From: Simiduia aestuariiviva
GTDB lineage: Bacteria; Pseudomonadota; Gammaproteobacteria; Pseudomonadales; Cellvibrionaceae
Reading direction: 5' to 3'
NCBI RefSeq assembly: GCF_014192475.1
Contig: NZ_JACHXZ010000002.1
Span: 835,407-890,717, forward strand
Length of the DNA stretch: 55,311 nucleotides
The notes below the pieces were generated by a model that worked only from the letters and a program-made list of their open reading frames with translations, had not been told where the DNA came from and did not search any database. Positions 35,254 to 43,115 of the stretch are shown one piece after another (the first letter of the stretch is position 1; every line of letters starts with the position of its first letter). The position numbers were made by a program, and so were the translations under genes.

Positions 35254-35863
35254 TGCGTCCTCCCGCCTGAGTTATTTGTGCATCGTGGGTCAAACTAAAT
35301 TGCACGCGACCGCTTTTCGTTCGCTCAATCATCATGTTGCCGAAAACTGCTTGCGCAAAGGCAGGTTCGTATTGCAGGCGCTGCAGATATTGGGGCACGG
35401 CTTCGGCGATCTTGGCCTCGCCAGCCATGGTAATTTTTTGGCCGCCCTGAAGCAGACTGAATGCGCTAAGACTCAACACCGACTGATGCTGTCGAGCAAG
35501 GGCCTGCAACTGGCCAGAAAATCCATCGCTGTTGCCGAGATTTTGGCTTTGTATCAACTGATAGATACGCTCACGGCGTGCCAGCTCAGCTCGCTGCTCG
35601 TCTAATTCTTTTTGCAACACCGCGGCTTGGCTGCGGGGCAGCGCGGCGAGCACCTCGGTCATGCGCTGCTGGCCTGCGTCAAAATCTGCCCTCAGGGCCT
35701 GTAGCTTTTGTTTTTGATGTTGATTTTCAAAGATATCGAGCGCGCTGAGCCCAAGGCATAAAACCACGGCAAATATCAGCACCCCCACCGCGCTTTTTGC
35801 CGTCAGCAATTCTTTGCTGGGCTGCAACTCCGGCAGGTAGAGATTAATCTGCTGCCAGCTCAT
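35240..35863 (-). CDS. PilN-like MSHA biogenesis protein (MshI2 type)
   Basis: A 207-residue bitopic protein with the PilN plan: a short cytoplasmic tail MSWQQINLYLPELQPSK that recruits the PilM-like partner, a membrane helix (about 27-45), a coiled coil (50-110) and a periplasmic alpha/beta domain (RLQYEPAFAQAVFGNMMIER). The INLYLPE motif is the partner-binding tail. ATG 35863 is chosen because it overlaps the mshI stop as ATGA; an earlier start would run into mshI. Confidence 0.88.
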   Translation of the reverse strand: MSWQQINLYLPELQPSKELLTAKSAVGVLIFAVVLCLGLSALDIFENQHQKQKLQALRADFDAGQQRMTEVLAALPRSQAAVLQKELDEQRAELARRERIYQLIQSQNLGNSDGFSGQLQALARQHQSVLSLSAFSLLQGGQKITMAGEAKIAEAVPQYLQRLQYEPAFAQAVFGNMMIERTKSGRVQFSLTHDAQITQAGGRNGRP

Positions 35864-36789
35864 GCGGCATCCTCCTGACGCAGGCTCGCACCAATAACGG
35901 CTGCACAATGCTGCAGAATCGCCTCGTCATATTGATCATCTGGCGCAACCAACTCAGCGATGGAGAGCACACTGAATTCCACGCCCCAGAATGCTTTACG
36001 CAATTCCTCTGTGATCTTATCGGCGGTGACATGCTCACCAAATAAACATATTTGCGCCGGTGGCACCTGACCCAGTTGACGCTCGTAGTAATCAAAAGAG
36101 CGTTGCAACTCAAGAATCAGCGCCTCGACGGGCAAGTCATCTAGCAAGCCCCCCTGATATTTCAGTGCAAAACTGCGGGACAAATATAGACAGTCCTCTT
36201 TTACGAGCGTCATCGCGCCCTGCCCTTCATTGATGTGAACCAGCGCCACACCGCGGGGCCCGGGTGCCGCCGCCAACGCCAAATTGCGGGCCGACATTTC
36301 ATCGATGTCGATGCTGTTAAGTGTGAGCTTGGCATCCAGTACTGCGGCAATGGCGGGCTTGATAAACTCGCGCTTTGCCACCACGGCATACACTAATTTT
36401 TGCCCCTCGCGGCCGCAATCCTCTGGCAGTGGCATGACATCAATCACGGCCTCCTCCAAAGGGAAGTTGATGAGATCTTTTACCTTCCACTTAATGGCCT
36501 CGCGCAGCTCCTCATCGGGCACCTTGGGCGCTTCCATCATGAACAGTTGGTAGTGTTCTGGCTCCAATACCAGATTGCAGCCTACACCGGCGAGGTTGAG
36601 GCTTTTTACCCGCTCACCCAACAGCTGCGCGCGCGCGTCCCACGTGTCGTCCACCTCGAGCGATTCACAAATTCGCAGGCGCGGCTGGTCATCGGCGCGA
36701 ACACAGTGCGCTAGATTTAATTGGCCGCTGCGGAACTGGAGTCCGGCCAAGCCCGCTGGCTGCGATCGTGACCATAAAGACTTAAGCAA
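35860..36789 (-). CDS. mshI: MSHA biogenesis protein MshI (PilM-like)
   Basis: Cytoplasmic actin-fold protein of 309 residues that binds the tail of the PilN-like protein and starts the inner-membrane complex. The opening MLKSLWSRSQPAGLAGLQFR and the GQLNLAHCV strand match the family; later DEMSARNLALAA and ALVHINEGQGAMTLV form the ASKHA strands. It starts at a TTG (36789) with GGGGG just upstream; no ATG or GTG is in frame. It is the first gene of the locus, and mshH, which heads many MSHA loci, is absent here. Confidence 0.87.
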   Translation of the reverse strand: MLKSLWSRSQPAGLAGLQFRSGQLNLAHCVRADDQPRLRICESLEVDDTWDARAQLLGERVKSLNLAGVGCNLVLEPEHYQLFMMEAPKVPDEELREAIKWKVKDLINFPLEEAVIDVMPLPEDCGREGQKLVYAVVAKREFIKPAIAAVLDAKLTLNSIDIDEMSARNLALAAAPGPRGVALVHINEGQGAMTLVKEDCLYLSRSFALKYQGGLLDDLPVEALILELQRSFDYYERQLGQVPPAQICLFGEHVTADKITEELRKAFWGVEFSVLSIAELVAPDDQYDEAILQHCAAVIGASLRQEDAA

Positions 36790-37119
36790 GTTGCCCCCAA
36801 TAGTTAACGCGGTATATTCGGAAGGTTATCGGCGTGTTGGCGGAAACTTGAAACAGGCGGGTGGGAAAGCCTCGCGATGGCAGACGCCCAAGCCGCTGCT
36901 TGAATCCATCACCCTCGACGGTGGCAACTGAAACTGACAGCCTAGGCGGTCAGCCACGGGTAACGACGGTGAGAAATGGTGCCGATTACCGTAAAATATT
37001 CACCAATTCGTTATAACTGTAGTTTTATCAATAACTTCCCGCAAGTTGGTCAGGTGAAAACTTAATTGGCCGAACCTGCTTTCGCACATCACTAGAAATT
37101 CTGCCCAAAAGAGAGATAA
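36790..37119. other. Divergent intergenic region between mshI and trmL
   Basis: About 330 bases that must hold the start of the whole pilus operon on one side and the trmL promoter on the other. A weak plus-strand -10 TATAAC sits at 37012-37017 without a matching -35. No clear sigma54 or sigma70 promoter for mshI was found. A short inverted repeat AACTT-N5-AAGTT lies at 37033-37047. Confidence 0.35.
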
Positions 37120-37584
37120 ATGCTAAATATTGTTTTATTTGAGCCAGAAATCCCCCCAAATACGGGCAATATCATCCGTCTTTGCGCCAACATGGGGGCG
37201 CAATTGCACCTCGTTGAGCCCCTCGGCTTTGAATTAGACGATAAAAAGTTGCGCAGAGCGGGGTTGGATTACGGCGAGTGGGCCCAAGTCCGCAAGCACG
37301 CGAATTGGCAAGCGCTGCTGGCAGAAGCGCCGTTAGCACGCATGTTTGCACTCACCACCAAGGGCCAGCGCGCGCCCTCAGAGCAGCGCTTTGAAGCCGG
37401 CGATTGGCTGGTGTTCGGTCCCGAATCTCGGGGGCTGCCCGCCGACATTCGCAACCAATTCCCCACTGACAATCTACTGCGTATTCCCATGGTGCCCAAC
37501 TCGCGCAGCCTCAATCTATCTAACGCCGTGGCCATTGTCGCCTTTGAGGCTTGGCGTCAATTGGGTTTTACCGGGGCGCAATAG
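37120..37584 (+). CDS. trmL: tRNA (cytidine(34)-2'-O)-methyltransferase TrmL
   Basis: SPOUT methyltransferase that modifies the wobble base of leucine tRNAs. The 154 residues match E. coli TrmL. The opening [21 protein letters not shown] carries motif 1 (N and R), GPESRGLP is motif 2, and [18 protein letters not shown] motif 3 with the trefoil knot. The ATG at 37120 has GAGAGA five bases upstream. The product acts on the same wobble position as TusA, MnmC and TrhP encoded in the window. Confidence 0.96.
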   Translation: MLNIVLFEPEIPPNTGNIIRLCANMGAQLHLVEPLGFELDDKKLRRAGLDYGEWAQVRKHANWQALLAEAPLARMFALTTKGQRAPSEQRFEAGDWLVFGPESRGLPADIRNQFPTDNLLRIPMVPNSRSLNLSNAVAIVAFEAWRQLGFTGAQ

Positions 37585-37623
37585 GCACTAAAATGCCCGC
37601 CTTTTGATCAACAGAGCATCGAC

Positions 37624-38070
37624 ATGGCCAAAGTAATATTATTCGTGGGCACCGTAATGGGCACTGCCGAAGGGGTGGCGCTAGCGCTGGCCAAACAACT
37701 GGAATCCGCCGGGCACACCGCCCAGGTTGAAATGAGCCCTCGAGCCAAAGACCTCACAGACAACAAAGACGCGCTGTGGATCTTTTGTACCTCCAATACG
37801 GGCGCCGGCGATTTACCCGATAATATTCTCGATTTTTACGGGCAACTCACACAGGAATTTCCCGCCATCGCCGGCCAGCACTACCGCATGGTGATTCTGG
37901 GCGACAGCTGCTACCCCACCTTTGCCGAGGCCGGCCATCGACTGGATGCCGCACTCGCCGATATCGGTGCCCTGCGCGATGGCGAGCCACTTATTTTGGA
38001 CGCCATGACCGGCGAAGACCCCCAAGAGCAGGCACTGGCGTGGCTCAAGGGCTGGATTGACACGCTATGA
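37624..38070 (+). CDS. Flavodoxin domain protein, MioC-like
   Basis: FMN-binding electron carrier of 148 residues. The phosphate loop GTVMGTAEGVA (9-19) and the FCTSNTGAGDLPDN loop (54-67) match MioC-type flavodoxins; GDSCYPTFAEAG (residues about 98-109) is the second flavin loop. Its stop overlaps the fldB start as ATGA, so two flavodoxins are coupled. MioC-type proteins have been linked to biotin synthesis, but no bio gene is near. Confidence 0.85.
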   Translation: MAKVILFVGTVMGTAEGVALALAKQLESAGHTAQVEMSPRAKDLTDNKDALWIFCTSNTGAGDLPDNILDFYGQLTQEFPAIAGQHYRMVILGDSCYPTFAEAGHRLDAALADIGALRDGEPLILDAMTGEDPQEQALAWLKGWIDTL

Positions 38071-38588
38071 GTCAAACGCCCATAGGGCTGTTTTACGGCA
38101 GCTCCACCTGTTACACCGAAATGACGGCTGAAAAAATTCAGCTGCGTCTCGGCGCCGATCGCGTCACCTGCTTCAATATTGCAGACACCCCCATTAACCT
38201 CGCCGAGGATTACGACTACTTAATCCTCGGCATTCCCACCTGGGACTACGGTGAACTGCAAGAAGATTGGGAAAATATTTGGCCGGAGCTAGACACAATA
38301 TCCGTTGAGGGCAAACACATCGCGCTCTATGGTCAGGGCGACCAGATCGGATACCCCGAATGGTTTTTGGACGCCATGGGCTATTTGCACGACAAGCTCG
38401 TCGCCGCCGGTGCGCTGCCCACGGGCTATTGGCCCGTCGAAGGCTATAGTTTTGAGGGCTCGCAGGCGCTAACCAGCGACGGGCAATTTTTTGTGGGATT
38501 GGCGCTCGATGACGAAAATCAATTCGAAGACAGCGAGGCTCGCATTGCGGCTTGGTGTGACGGCTTGATCGACGCTTGGCAGCTGTAG
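38067..38588 (+). CDS. fldB: Flavodoxin FldB
   Basis: Long-chain flavodoxin of 173 residues. FMN phosphate loop FYGSSTCYTEMTAE (9-22, with serine and threonine positions), the GIPTWDYGELQEDW loop around the isoalloxazine (55-68), and LYGQGDQIGYPEWF (about 91-104) are typical of FldA/FldB. A Cys replaces the usual Gly-Asn in the P-loop (SSTCYTE), as in FldB. It passes electrons to radical enzymes such as TrhP-like or IspG systems. The 3' end forms a structured region (38581-38635). Confidence 0.92.
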   Translation: MSQTPIGLFYGSSTCYTEMTAEKIQLRLGADRVTCFNIADTPINLAEDYDYLILGIPTWDYGELQEDWENIWPELDTISVEGKHIALYGQGDQIGYPEWFLDAMGYLHDKLVAAGALPTGYWPVEGYSFEGSQALTSDGQFFVGLALDDENQFEDSEARIAAWCDGLIDAWQL

Positions 38589-38635
38589 CTCAAAATTATT
38601 GAGCCAAAGCCGCCAAGATTTGGCGGGCTACAGCT
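38581..38635. terminator. Nested hairpins at the fldB 3' end
   Basis: An outer 9-bp stem AGCTGTAGC (38581-38589) / GCTACAGCT (38627-38635) encloses GCTCAA/TTGAGC (38588-38604) and CCGCCAA/TTGGCGG (38610-38626, 3-base loop). The fldB stop is inside the outer stem. Together they may terminate transcription from both sides without a T-run. Confidence 0.45.
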
Positions 38636-38639
38636 AAAA

Positions 38640-39038
38640 CTAAAGTTGTAACATGCGCCACAAAATTAACACGGCACACCCCAGCATCATCAACCAGTTG
38701 ATCAATATGCCCAGCTGGCGAGGCTTAGACGGACCGGCGCTGCTACCCAGGCCGAACAGGTGCAAAAGGCGCGCAATAAACAAGCTGCATCCAAACGCGT
38801 GAATCAACCATGCGGCGCCGCCTGTGGCTTCAAGGGCCATCAACAGCAACAGCGACATTGGCACGTATTCTGTAGCATTGCCATGCACGCGAATGACACG
38901 CTCCAGCTCTGGGTGGCCACCGGCGCCAACACCGACGCGGTGCTTTAAGCGATGGCGAACCACCTGAATGGCCAGCACCAAAATCAGCAGGCCACACAGG
39001 GCGATGTACAGGGGCGAAACAATCAATGGGTAACTCAT
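38640..39038 (-). CDS. MAPEG family membrane protein
   Basis: A 132-residue membrane protein of the glutathione-transferase-like MAPEG family. Four helices at about 6-25, 53-75, 78-98 and 105-127. RVHGNATEYVPMSLLLL (49-65) is the family signature around the catalytic arginine. Start ATG 39038 is chosen; a longer reading has no MAPEG features. Substrate unknown. It is divergent from mnmC with 145 bases between their starts. Confidence 0.88.
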   Translation of the reverse strand: MSYPLIVSPLYIALCGLLILVLAIQVVRHRLKHRVGVGAGGHPELERVIRVHGNATEYVPMSLLLLMALEATGGAAWLIHAFGCSLFIARLLHLFGLGSSAGPSKPRQLGILINWLMMLGCAVLILWRMLQL

Positions 39039-39183
39039 AAATGCGTCCGATATTCTTAGTGTTATGGTTGCGGGGTGACACCCGAGGCAAGTGCCAGAAT
39101 CTACCCCATTAAACAAAAAATTACAGCCTTTGGCTCCGCGCAAATTCAAATGCAGAGCCACGCCACAGGAAAATCGCCAAATC

Positions 39184-41235
39184 GTGCACAAATCTGGAAC
39201 CGATACAACACGCACAACATCCGTTGAATTGAGTTGGGCTGATGGCCAGCCCTTTTCACGCCAATTTGATGACGTGTATTTTTCCAGCGCCAACGGCTTG
39301 GAAGAAAGCCGCTATGTGTTTCTGCAACACAATCATTTGGCCAAACGCTGGCAGTCGCTGCCCGAGCGTGGGCACTTCACCATCGGCGAAACAGGTTTTG
39401 GCACGGGCCTCAATTTTTTGGCTGCCGCTGAGCTCTGGCTCAACACAGCGCCCGCAACTGCCACTTTGCATTTTGTCAGCGTGGAAAAGTTTCCACTTAA
39501 TCGATCGGATTTAACCCAGGCGCTCGCTCTGTGGCCGCAACTGGCGCCGCTGGCTGAGCAGTTGGTCGCCGCCTACCCGCTCCAACCCGAGCAGGAAATC
39601 TATCCCATCGCCATTGCCAATGGTCGGGTAAAACTCACGCTCATGATTGGCGAAGCGGTTGCCGCGCTGCGCCACCAAGAACATCGCCAGCACCCGCAGT
39701 TTACACTCCCGAAAATGCGCATAGATGCGTGGTTTTTGGACGGTTTTGCCCCCGCTAAAAACCCCGACATGTGGTCGCCCGCGCTGTTTCAGCAACTCGT
39801 AGCACTGTCTCAGCCGGGCACCAGCTTGGCCACCTTTACCAGCGCCGGCAGTGTGCGAAGGGGCTTGCAAGCCGCGGGTTTTCAAACCGAAAAAGCCAAG
39901 GGGTTTGGTCAAAAGCGCGAAATGCTTACCGCCCTACTGCCCCACGGCACCCCCGAGGCGGCCACCGCGCCCTGCGCAGCCTCGGCCCCAGCGGACCACC
40001 CCAAACCCAAAAGCCCCTGGGCGCACACCCGGTGCCAGCCCGCAGGCCGCCGCGCGCTGGTGATTGGCGCAGGTATCGCGGGCAGTCACACGGCCCATGC
40101 GCTGGCGAAGCGCGGCTGGCAAGTGATTGTGGTCGACGCAGGCTCGGGCCCAGCGAATGGGGCCTCGGGTAATGCCCAGGGCGTGGTCTACGCCAAATTA
40201 TCGCCGCAACGCCACCCGCAAGGTCGTTTCAATTTAGCGGCACTGCAATTTGCCTTGAACACCTATGGGGAGTTTTGGACCGCCCAACCTGAACACGGCG
40301 CGCCTTGTGGTGTACTGCAGTTGGCCCACGAAAAAGATACCGAAGCCGAACAGAGGGCCGCACTGGCAACCCTTCCGTCGGGCTTTGCGCGCTGGATGAG
40401 CGCCCCGGAAGCCAGCGCGCAAGCGGGCTTAGCCCTGAGCGAAGGCGGCACCTGGCTACCCTCCGCCGGCTGGCTCAACCCGACCGCACTGTGCCACTGG
40501 CTGCTCCAGCACCCCAACATTCAAACGCAGTTCAATGCGCCTGTGCAGACGCTGAATCCGCAGCCCGCGGGCCGCTGGTCTGCCGCCACAGAAAGTGGCG
40601 AACTGGAGGCGGATCTGGTGGTTGTGGCCTGCGCCCATCACGCACTGCAATTTCCACAGTGTAATCACCTGCCGCTCAAAGCCATTCGCGGCCAAGTAAC
40701 AAGGTTGCCGAGCCAGCCGCCCTTGGCACCCCTGCGTTGTGTAATCACGCGCGAAGGCTATACCGCGCCCCTGTACGAGGGCCAACACAGCGTTGGCGCC
40801 ACGTTCAACCTTAAAGATACCCGCACAGACCTGTGCCCAATCGATCATCAAACTAACCTGCAAACCCTGCGCAGCCTGCTACCTGAGCTCGAAGACATTG
40901 ACCAAGATGCCCTGTCGGGGCGGGTCGGCTTCCGCTGTACCGCGCCCGACTACCTGCCCATTGCCGGCCCAGTGCCAAACGCCGAAGCCATGACCGACAT
41001 CTACGCTGGTCTGCGTCGCAACGCCCGCGCCGCCATCGCTGCCGCGCCCGCCTATTGGCCCAACCTACTGATCAACACGGCCCATGGCTCGCGCGGCTTG
41101 GCCTACACCCCGCTGTGCGCTGAATGGCTGGCATCCATCGCCGATAACAGCCCATGGCCCCTGCACCCTGATTTAGCGCTTGCGCTGCATCCGGCGCGCT
41201 TTTTAATGCGCGACATCGCCCGCCGAAAGCGCTGA
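39184..41235 (+). CDS. mnmC: Bifunctional tRNA mnm5s2U synthesis enzyme MnmC
   Basis: Two-domain enzyme for the wobble uridine mnm5s2U34. The N-terminal methyltransferase (about 13-245) has SRQFDDVYFS, GFGTGLNFL (71-79) and DAWFLDGFAPAKNPDMW. The C-terminal FAD-dependent oxidoreductase has the dinucleotide motif VIGAGIAGSHTAHALA from about residue 292, and ends with AYWPNLLINTAHGSRGL. GTG at 39184 gives an N-terminus as short as in E. coli; a GTG at 39091 would add 31 residues that the family lacks and has poor spacing to its ribosome site. The rest, 683 residues, is full length. Confidence 0.93.
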   Translation: MHKSGTDTTRTTSVELSWADGQPFSRQFDDVYFSSANGLEESRYVFLQHNHLAKRWQSLPERGHFTIGETGFGTGLNFLAAAELWLNTAPATATLHFVSVEKFPLNRSDLTQALALWPQLAPLAEQLVAAYPLQPEQEIYPIAIANGRVKLTLMIGEAVAALRHQEHRQHPQFTLPKMRIDAWFLDGFAPAKNPDMWSPALFQQLVALSQPGTSLATFTSAGSVRRGLQAAGFQTEKAKGFGQKREMLTALLPHGTPEAATAPCAASAPADHPKPKSPWAHTRCQPAGRRALVIGAGIAGSHTAHALAKRGWQVIVVDAGSGPANGASGNAQGVVYAKLSPQRHPQGRFNLAALQFALNTYGEFWTAQPEHGAPCGVLQLAHEKDTEAEQRAALATLPSGFARWMSAPEASAQAGLALSEGGTWLPSAGWLNPTALCHWLLQHPNIQTQFNAPVQTLNPQPAGRWSAATESGELEADLVVVACAHHALQFPQCNHLPLKAIRGQVTRLPSQPPLAPLRCVITREGYTAPLYEGQHSVGATFNLKDTRTDLCPIDHQTNLQTLRSLLPELEDIDQDALSGRVGFRCTAPDYLPIAGPVPNAEAMTDIYAGLRRNARAAIAAAPAYWPNLLINTAHGSRGLAYTPLCAEWLASIADNSPWPLHPDLALALHPARFLMRDIARRKR

Positions 41236-41283
41236 TCGCCAAGCTCTTCTACACTCTGTAGATCAATCACAGAGGAAAGCGCC

Positions 41284-41598
41284 ATGTTGCTACACGCCGG
41301 ACGCCGAAGGGATCAGCTACCTGCGGGTGTCGACTCCATTCACAATTACTACGAACTGCAAGTCCTCGACGAAATTGCGCAGCGCAGTGAGCGCGCACTG
41401 GAAGATGCCGATTTTATGGCGGACGTCGCCTGTGTGGCGCTCAACCATCTACCACCGCGCTACATTCGCCACGATGTGGATATGAGTTTTTTCCTGTCGC
41501 CACAAGAGCAGGAAGAAATGCAGGAGAAAGTCCGCAAGTCCGTGAAAGAAGCCATTAAATATGTATTGAAACGCGAAGAGGAAAATCACGAGTCCTGA
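41284..41598 (+). CDS. ComFB family protein
   Basis: A 104-residue late-competence ComFB-type protein. The signature DVACVALNHLPPRYIRHDVD (about 49-68) is clear, preceded by HNYYELQVLDEI and followed by a charged helix (EEMQEKVRKSVKEAIKYV). Recent reports describe ComFB proteins as cyclic di-nucleotide receptors. The start ATG has GAGGAAA ahead at a good distance. It lies 48 bases downstream of mnmC on the same strand, so it may be co-transcribed. A 19-bp tandem repeat follows its stop. Confidence 0.85.
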   Translation: MLLHAGRRRDQLPAGVDSIHNYYELQVLDEIAQRSERALEDADFMADVACVALNHLPPRYIRHDVDMSFFLSPQEQEEMQEKVRKSVKEAIKYVLKREEENHES

Positions 41599-41611
41599 GC
41601 GCCAGTCGTGT

Positions 41612-41663
41612 TGCTAGGCGGCACTCTTGCTGCTAGACGGCACTTTTACTACTAGGCAGCACA
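41612..41663. repeat. 19-bp imperfect tandem repeat, three copies
   Basis: The core TGCTAGGCGGCACT recurs at 41612, 41631 and 41650 with exact 19-base spacing and few changes (TGCTAGACGGCACT, TACTAGGCAGCACA). It fills the gap between the ComFB stop and the convergent DUF502 stop. Confidence 0.85.
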
Positions 41664-41665
41664 AT

Positions 41666-42292
41666 TCATTGTTTGGTCGCAACAGGTGTGTCAAACAGCG
41701 CTTGCGAGCCTGCGCCGCAGGCGATGATCGTGCGCATGGCCGACTCAACACTCACGTGTGGCAACAGTTGCACACAATTCGCCGGCAAGTGGTAGACCAC
41801 GCCCGACGTTGGAATGGGCGCCGTGGGCATAAACACCGAATAGTCACCATTGGCGTGCTTGGCCGTCACGATGACTGTCACTGTCGCCGGCACTTCCGGG
41901 CCATAAATACGCGCCAAGGCAACCTCACCCGATAACAGTGAACTGGTTGATCCGCCCCCTAAAAACTGCCCCACCACATCACTAATGGTTTTATATCCCG
42001 GTGCGACGCGCGTCAACACACCCTCAAACAGGCGATGAATCCAGGCCCCCACGCCGGTCTTGACAAGCAGACCGATCAAGCAAAAACAGACCAACAAGCC
42101 CGCGATAACCGCCACATCGGCCGCCGTCGCAGAAACACCTACATACGGCCCCAACCAGGCGCTCACTGGCGCTAAAAAATCACTGAGCAGGGTGTAAAAC
42201 CAGTGCGCCACTAACAATAAAATACACAGCGGTAAGACCACCGCCACACCACCTAGCAGGGTCAACCAGATAAATGATTTAATGCGTTTCAC
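41666..42292 (-). CDS. DUF502 membrane protein
   Basis: Conserved inner-membrane protein of 208 residues, function unknown. Two membrane segments (about 5-33 and 57-80) and a C-terminal beta-rich soluble domain. Family text includes APGYKTISDVVGQFLG, and the C-terminal FMPTAPIPTSGVVYHLP. The GTG at 42292 is chosen because GGGAG lies seven bases upstream; a longer reading to 42379 would overlap the start of the glutaminyl cyclase gene. The two genes start only 24 bases apart, back to back. Confidence 0.85.
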   Translation of the reverse strand: MKRIKSFIWLTLLGGVAVVLPLCILLLVAHWFYTLLSDFLAPVSAWLGPYVGVSATAADVAVIAGLLVCFCLIGLLVKTGVGAWIHRLFEGVLTRVAPGYKTISDVVGQFLGGGSTSSLLSGEVALARIYGPEVPATVTVIVTAKHANGDYSVFMPTAPIPTSGVVYHLPANCVQLLPHVSVESAMRTIIACGAGSQALFDTPVATKQ

Positions 42293-42299
42293 AGTTACA

Positions 42300-42308
42300 C
42301 TCCCGGAG
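42300..42308. promoter_or_regulatory. Back-to-back ribosome binding sites of DUF502 and the cyclotransferase
   Basis: CTCCCGGAG is an inverted pair: GGGAG on the minus strand serves the DUF502 GTG (42292), and GGAG on the plus strand serves the cyclotransferase GTG (42317). The whole gap of 24 bases is used by ribosome sites, leaving no room for a promoter between the genes. Confidence 0.75.
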
Positions 42309-42316
42309 AAATTCGC

Positions 42317-43096
42317 GTGCCTAATGTACTGGCTATCGCTTTGCTTGTCATGACAAGTCTGGCGCAAGCAACGCCACAACGACTCAATTACACCTTAGTG
42401 TCCGAGCGCGCGCACCCCAATCTCGCGTTTACCCAGGGGCTCTTAATTGAGGGCGATCAATTTGTGGAGTCCAGTGGCGGCTATGGCAAATCATTCCTAC
42501 AGCGCTATGCCTTGGCAGCGGATGCCCCACAAAAACCGCAGGTGCGCCACTTACCCCGCCAAGATTTTGCCGAGGGGCTGGCTGCGACGGCGTCGGGGTT
42601 GTGGTTGCTCACATGGCAGCAGGGTATCGCCAAGCGTTTAGATGCCAATAACTTTGCCGTACAGCAAGTCGCGCGCTTTAAAGGCGAAGGCTGGGGGCTC
42701 GCGTTTGACGGTCAACATTTGATCATGAGTGACGGCAGCGATCAGCTCACGTGGCGCGATGCAAATTTTCAAGTCATTCGCCAGCAGGCGGTTAGTTTTA
42801 ACGGCCAGCCGCTGCATCGACTCAACGAACTCGAATACGCCCTCGGCACCCTATGGGCTAACGTGTGGTTTGATCCACACATTGTGGCCATAGCACCGGA
42901 TACGGGCCACGTGGTGGCTTACGTAGACCTATCCCCAATCATTGAGGCGGAAGCGAAGCTGCACACCAACGGCTTGCCCCACCACGCCACGCTCAACGGC
43001 ATCGCCTTTAACGCGGCAACCGAAACTTTTTGGGTGACCGGTAAAAATTGGCGCAAGCTCTATGAGATTAAATTACTGGATTGGCAGCCCGAATAA
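42317..43096 (+). CDS. Glutaminyl-peptide cyclotransferase
   Basis: Secreted enzyme that cyclises N-terminal glutamine to pyroglutamate, protecting exported proteins. Signal peptide residues 1-18 (MPNVLAIALLVMTSLAQA). The mature 241 residues form a five-bladed beta-propeller of the bacterial/plant glutamine cyclotransferase family: FTQGLLIEGDQFVESSGGYG, EGWGLAFDGQHLIMSDG, NELEYALGTLWANVW, and LNGIAFNAATETFWVTGKNW. Starts with GTG at 42317, GGAG eight bases upstream. Downstream is the GGDEF gene on the other strand. Confidence 0.92.
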   Translation: MPNVLAIALLVMTSLAQATPQRLNYTLVSERAHPNLAFTQGLLIEGDQFVESSGGYGKSFLQRYALAADAPQKPQVRHLPRQDFAEGLAATASGLWLLTWQQGIAKRLDANNFAVQQVARFKGEGWGLAFDGQHLIMSDGSDQLTWRDANFQVIRQQAVSFNGQPLHRLNELEYALGTLWANVWFDPHIVAIAPDTGHVVAYVDLSPIIEAEAKLHTNGLPHHATLNGIAFNAATETFWVTGKNWRKLYEIKLLDWQPE

Positions 43097-43115
43097 TTAC
43101 CGCCAAAGCGCGGCG

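Noticed and set aside
39091-39183. Upstream GTG as start of mnmC
   Set aside because: Ribosome site is too close (GAGG with three bases) and the added 31 residues have no match in the family's short N-terminus.
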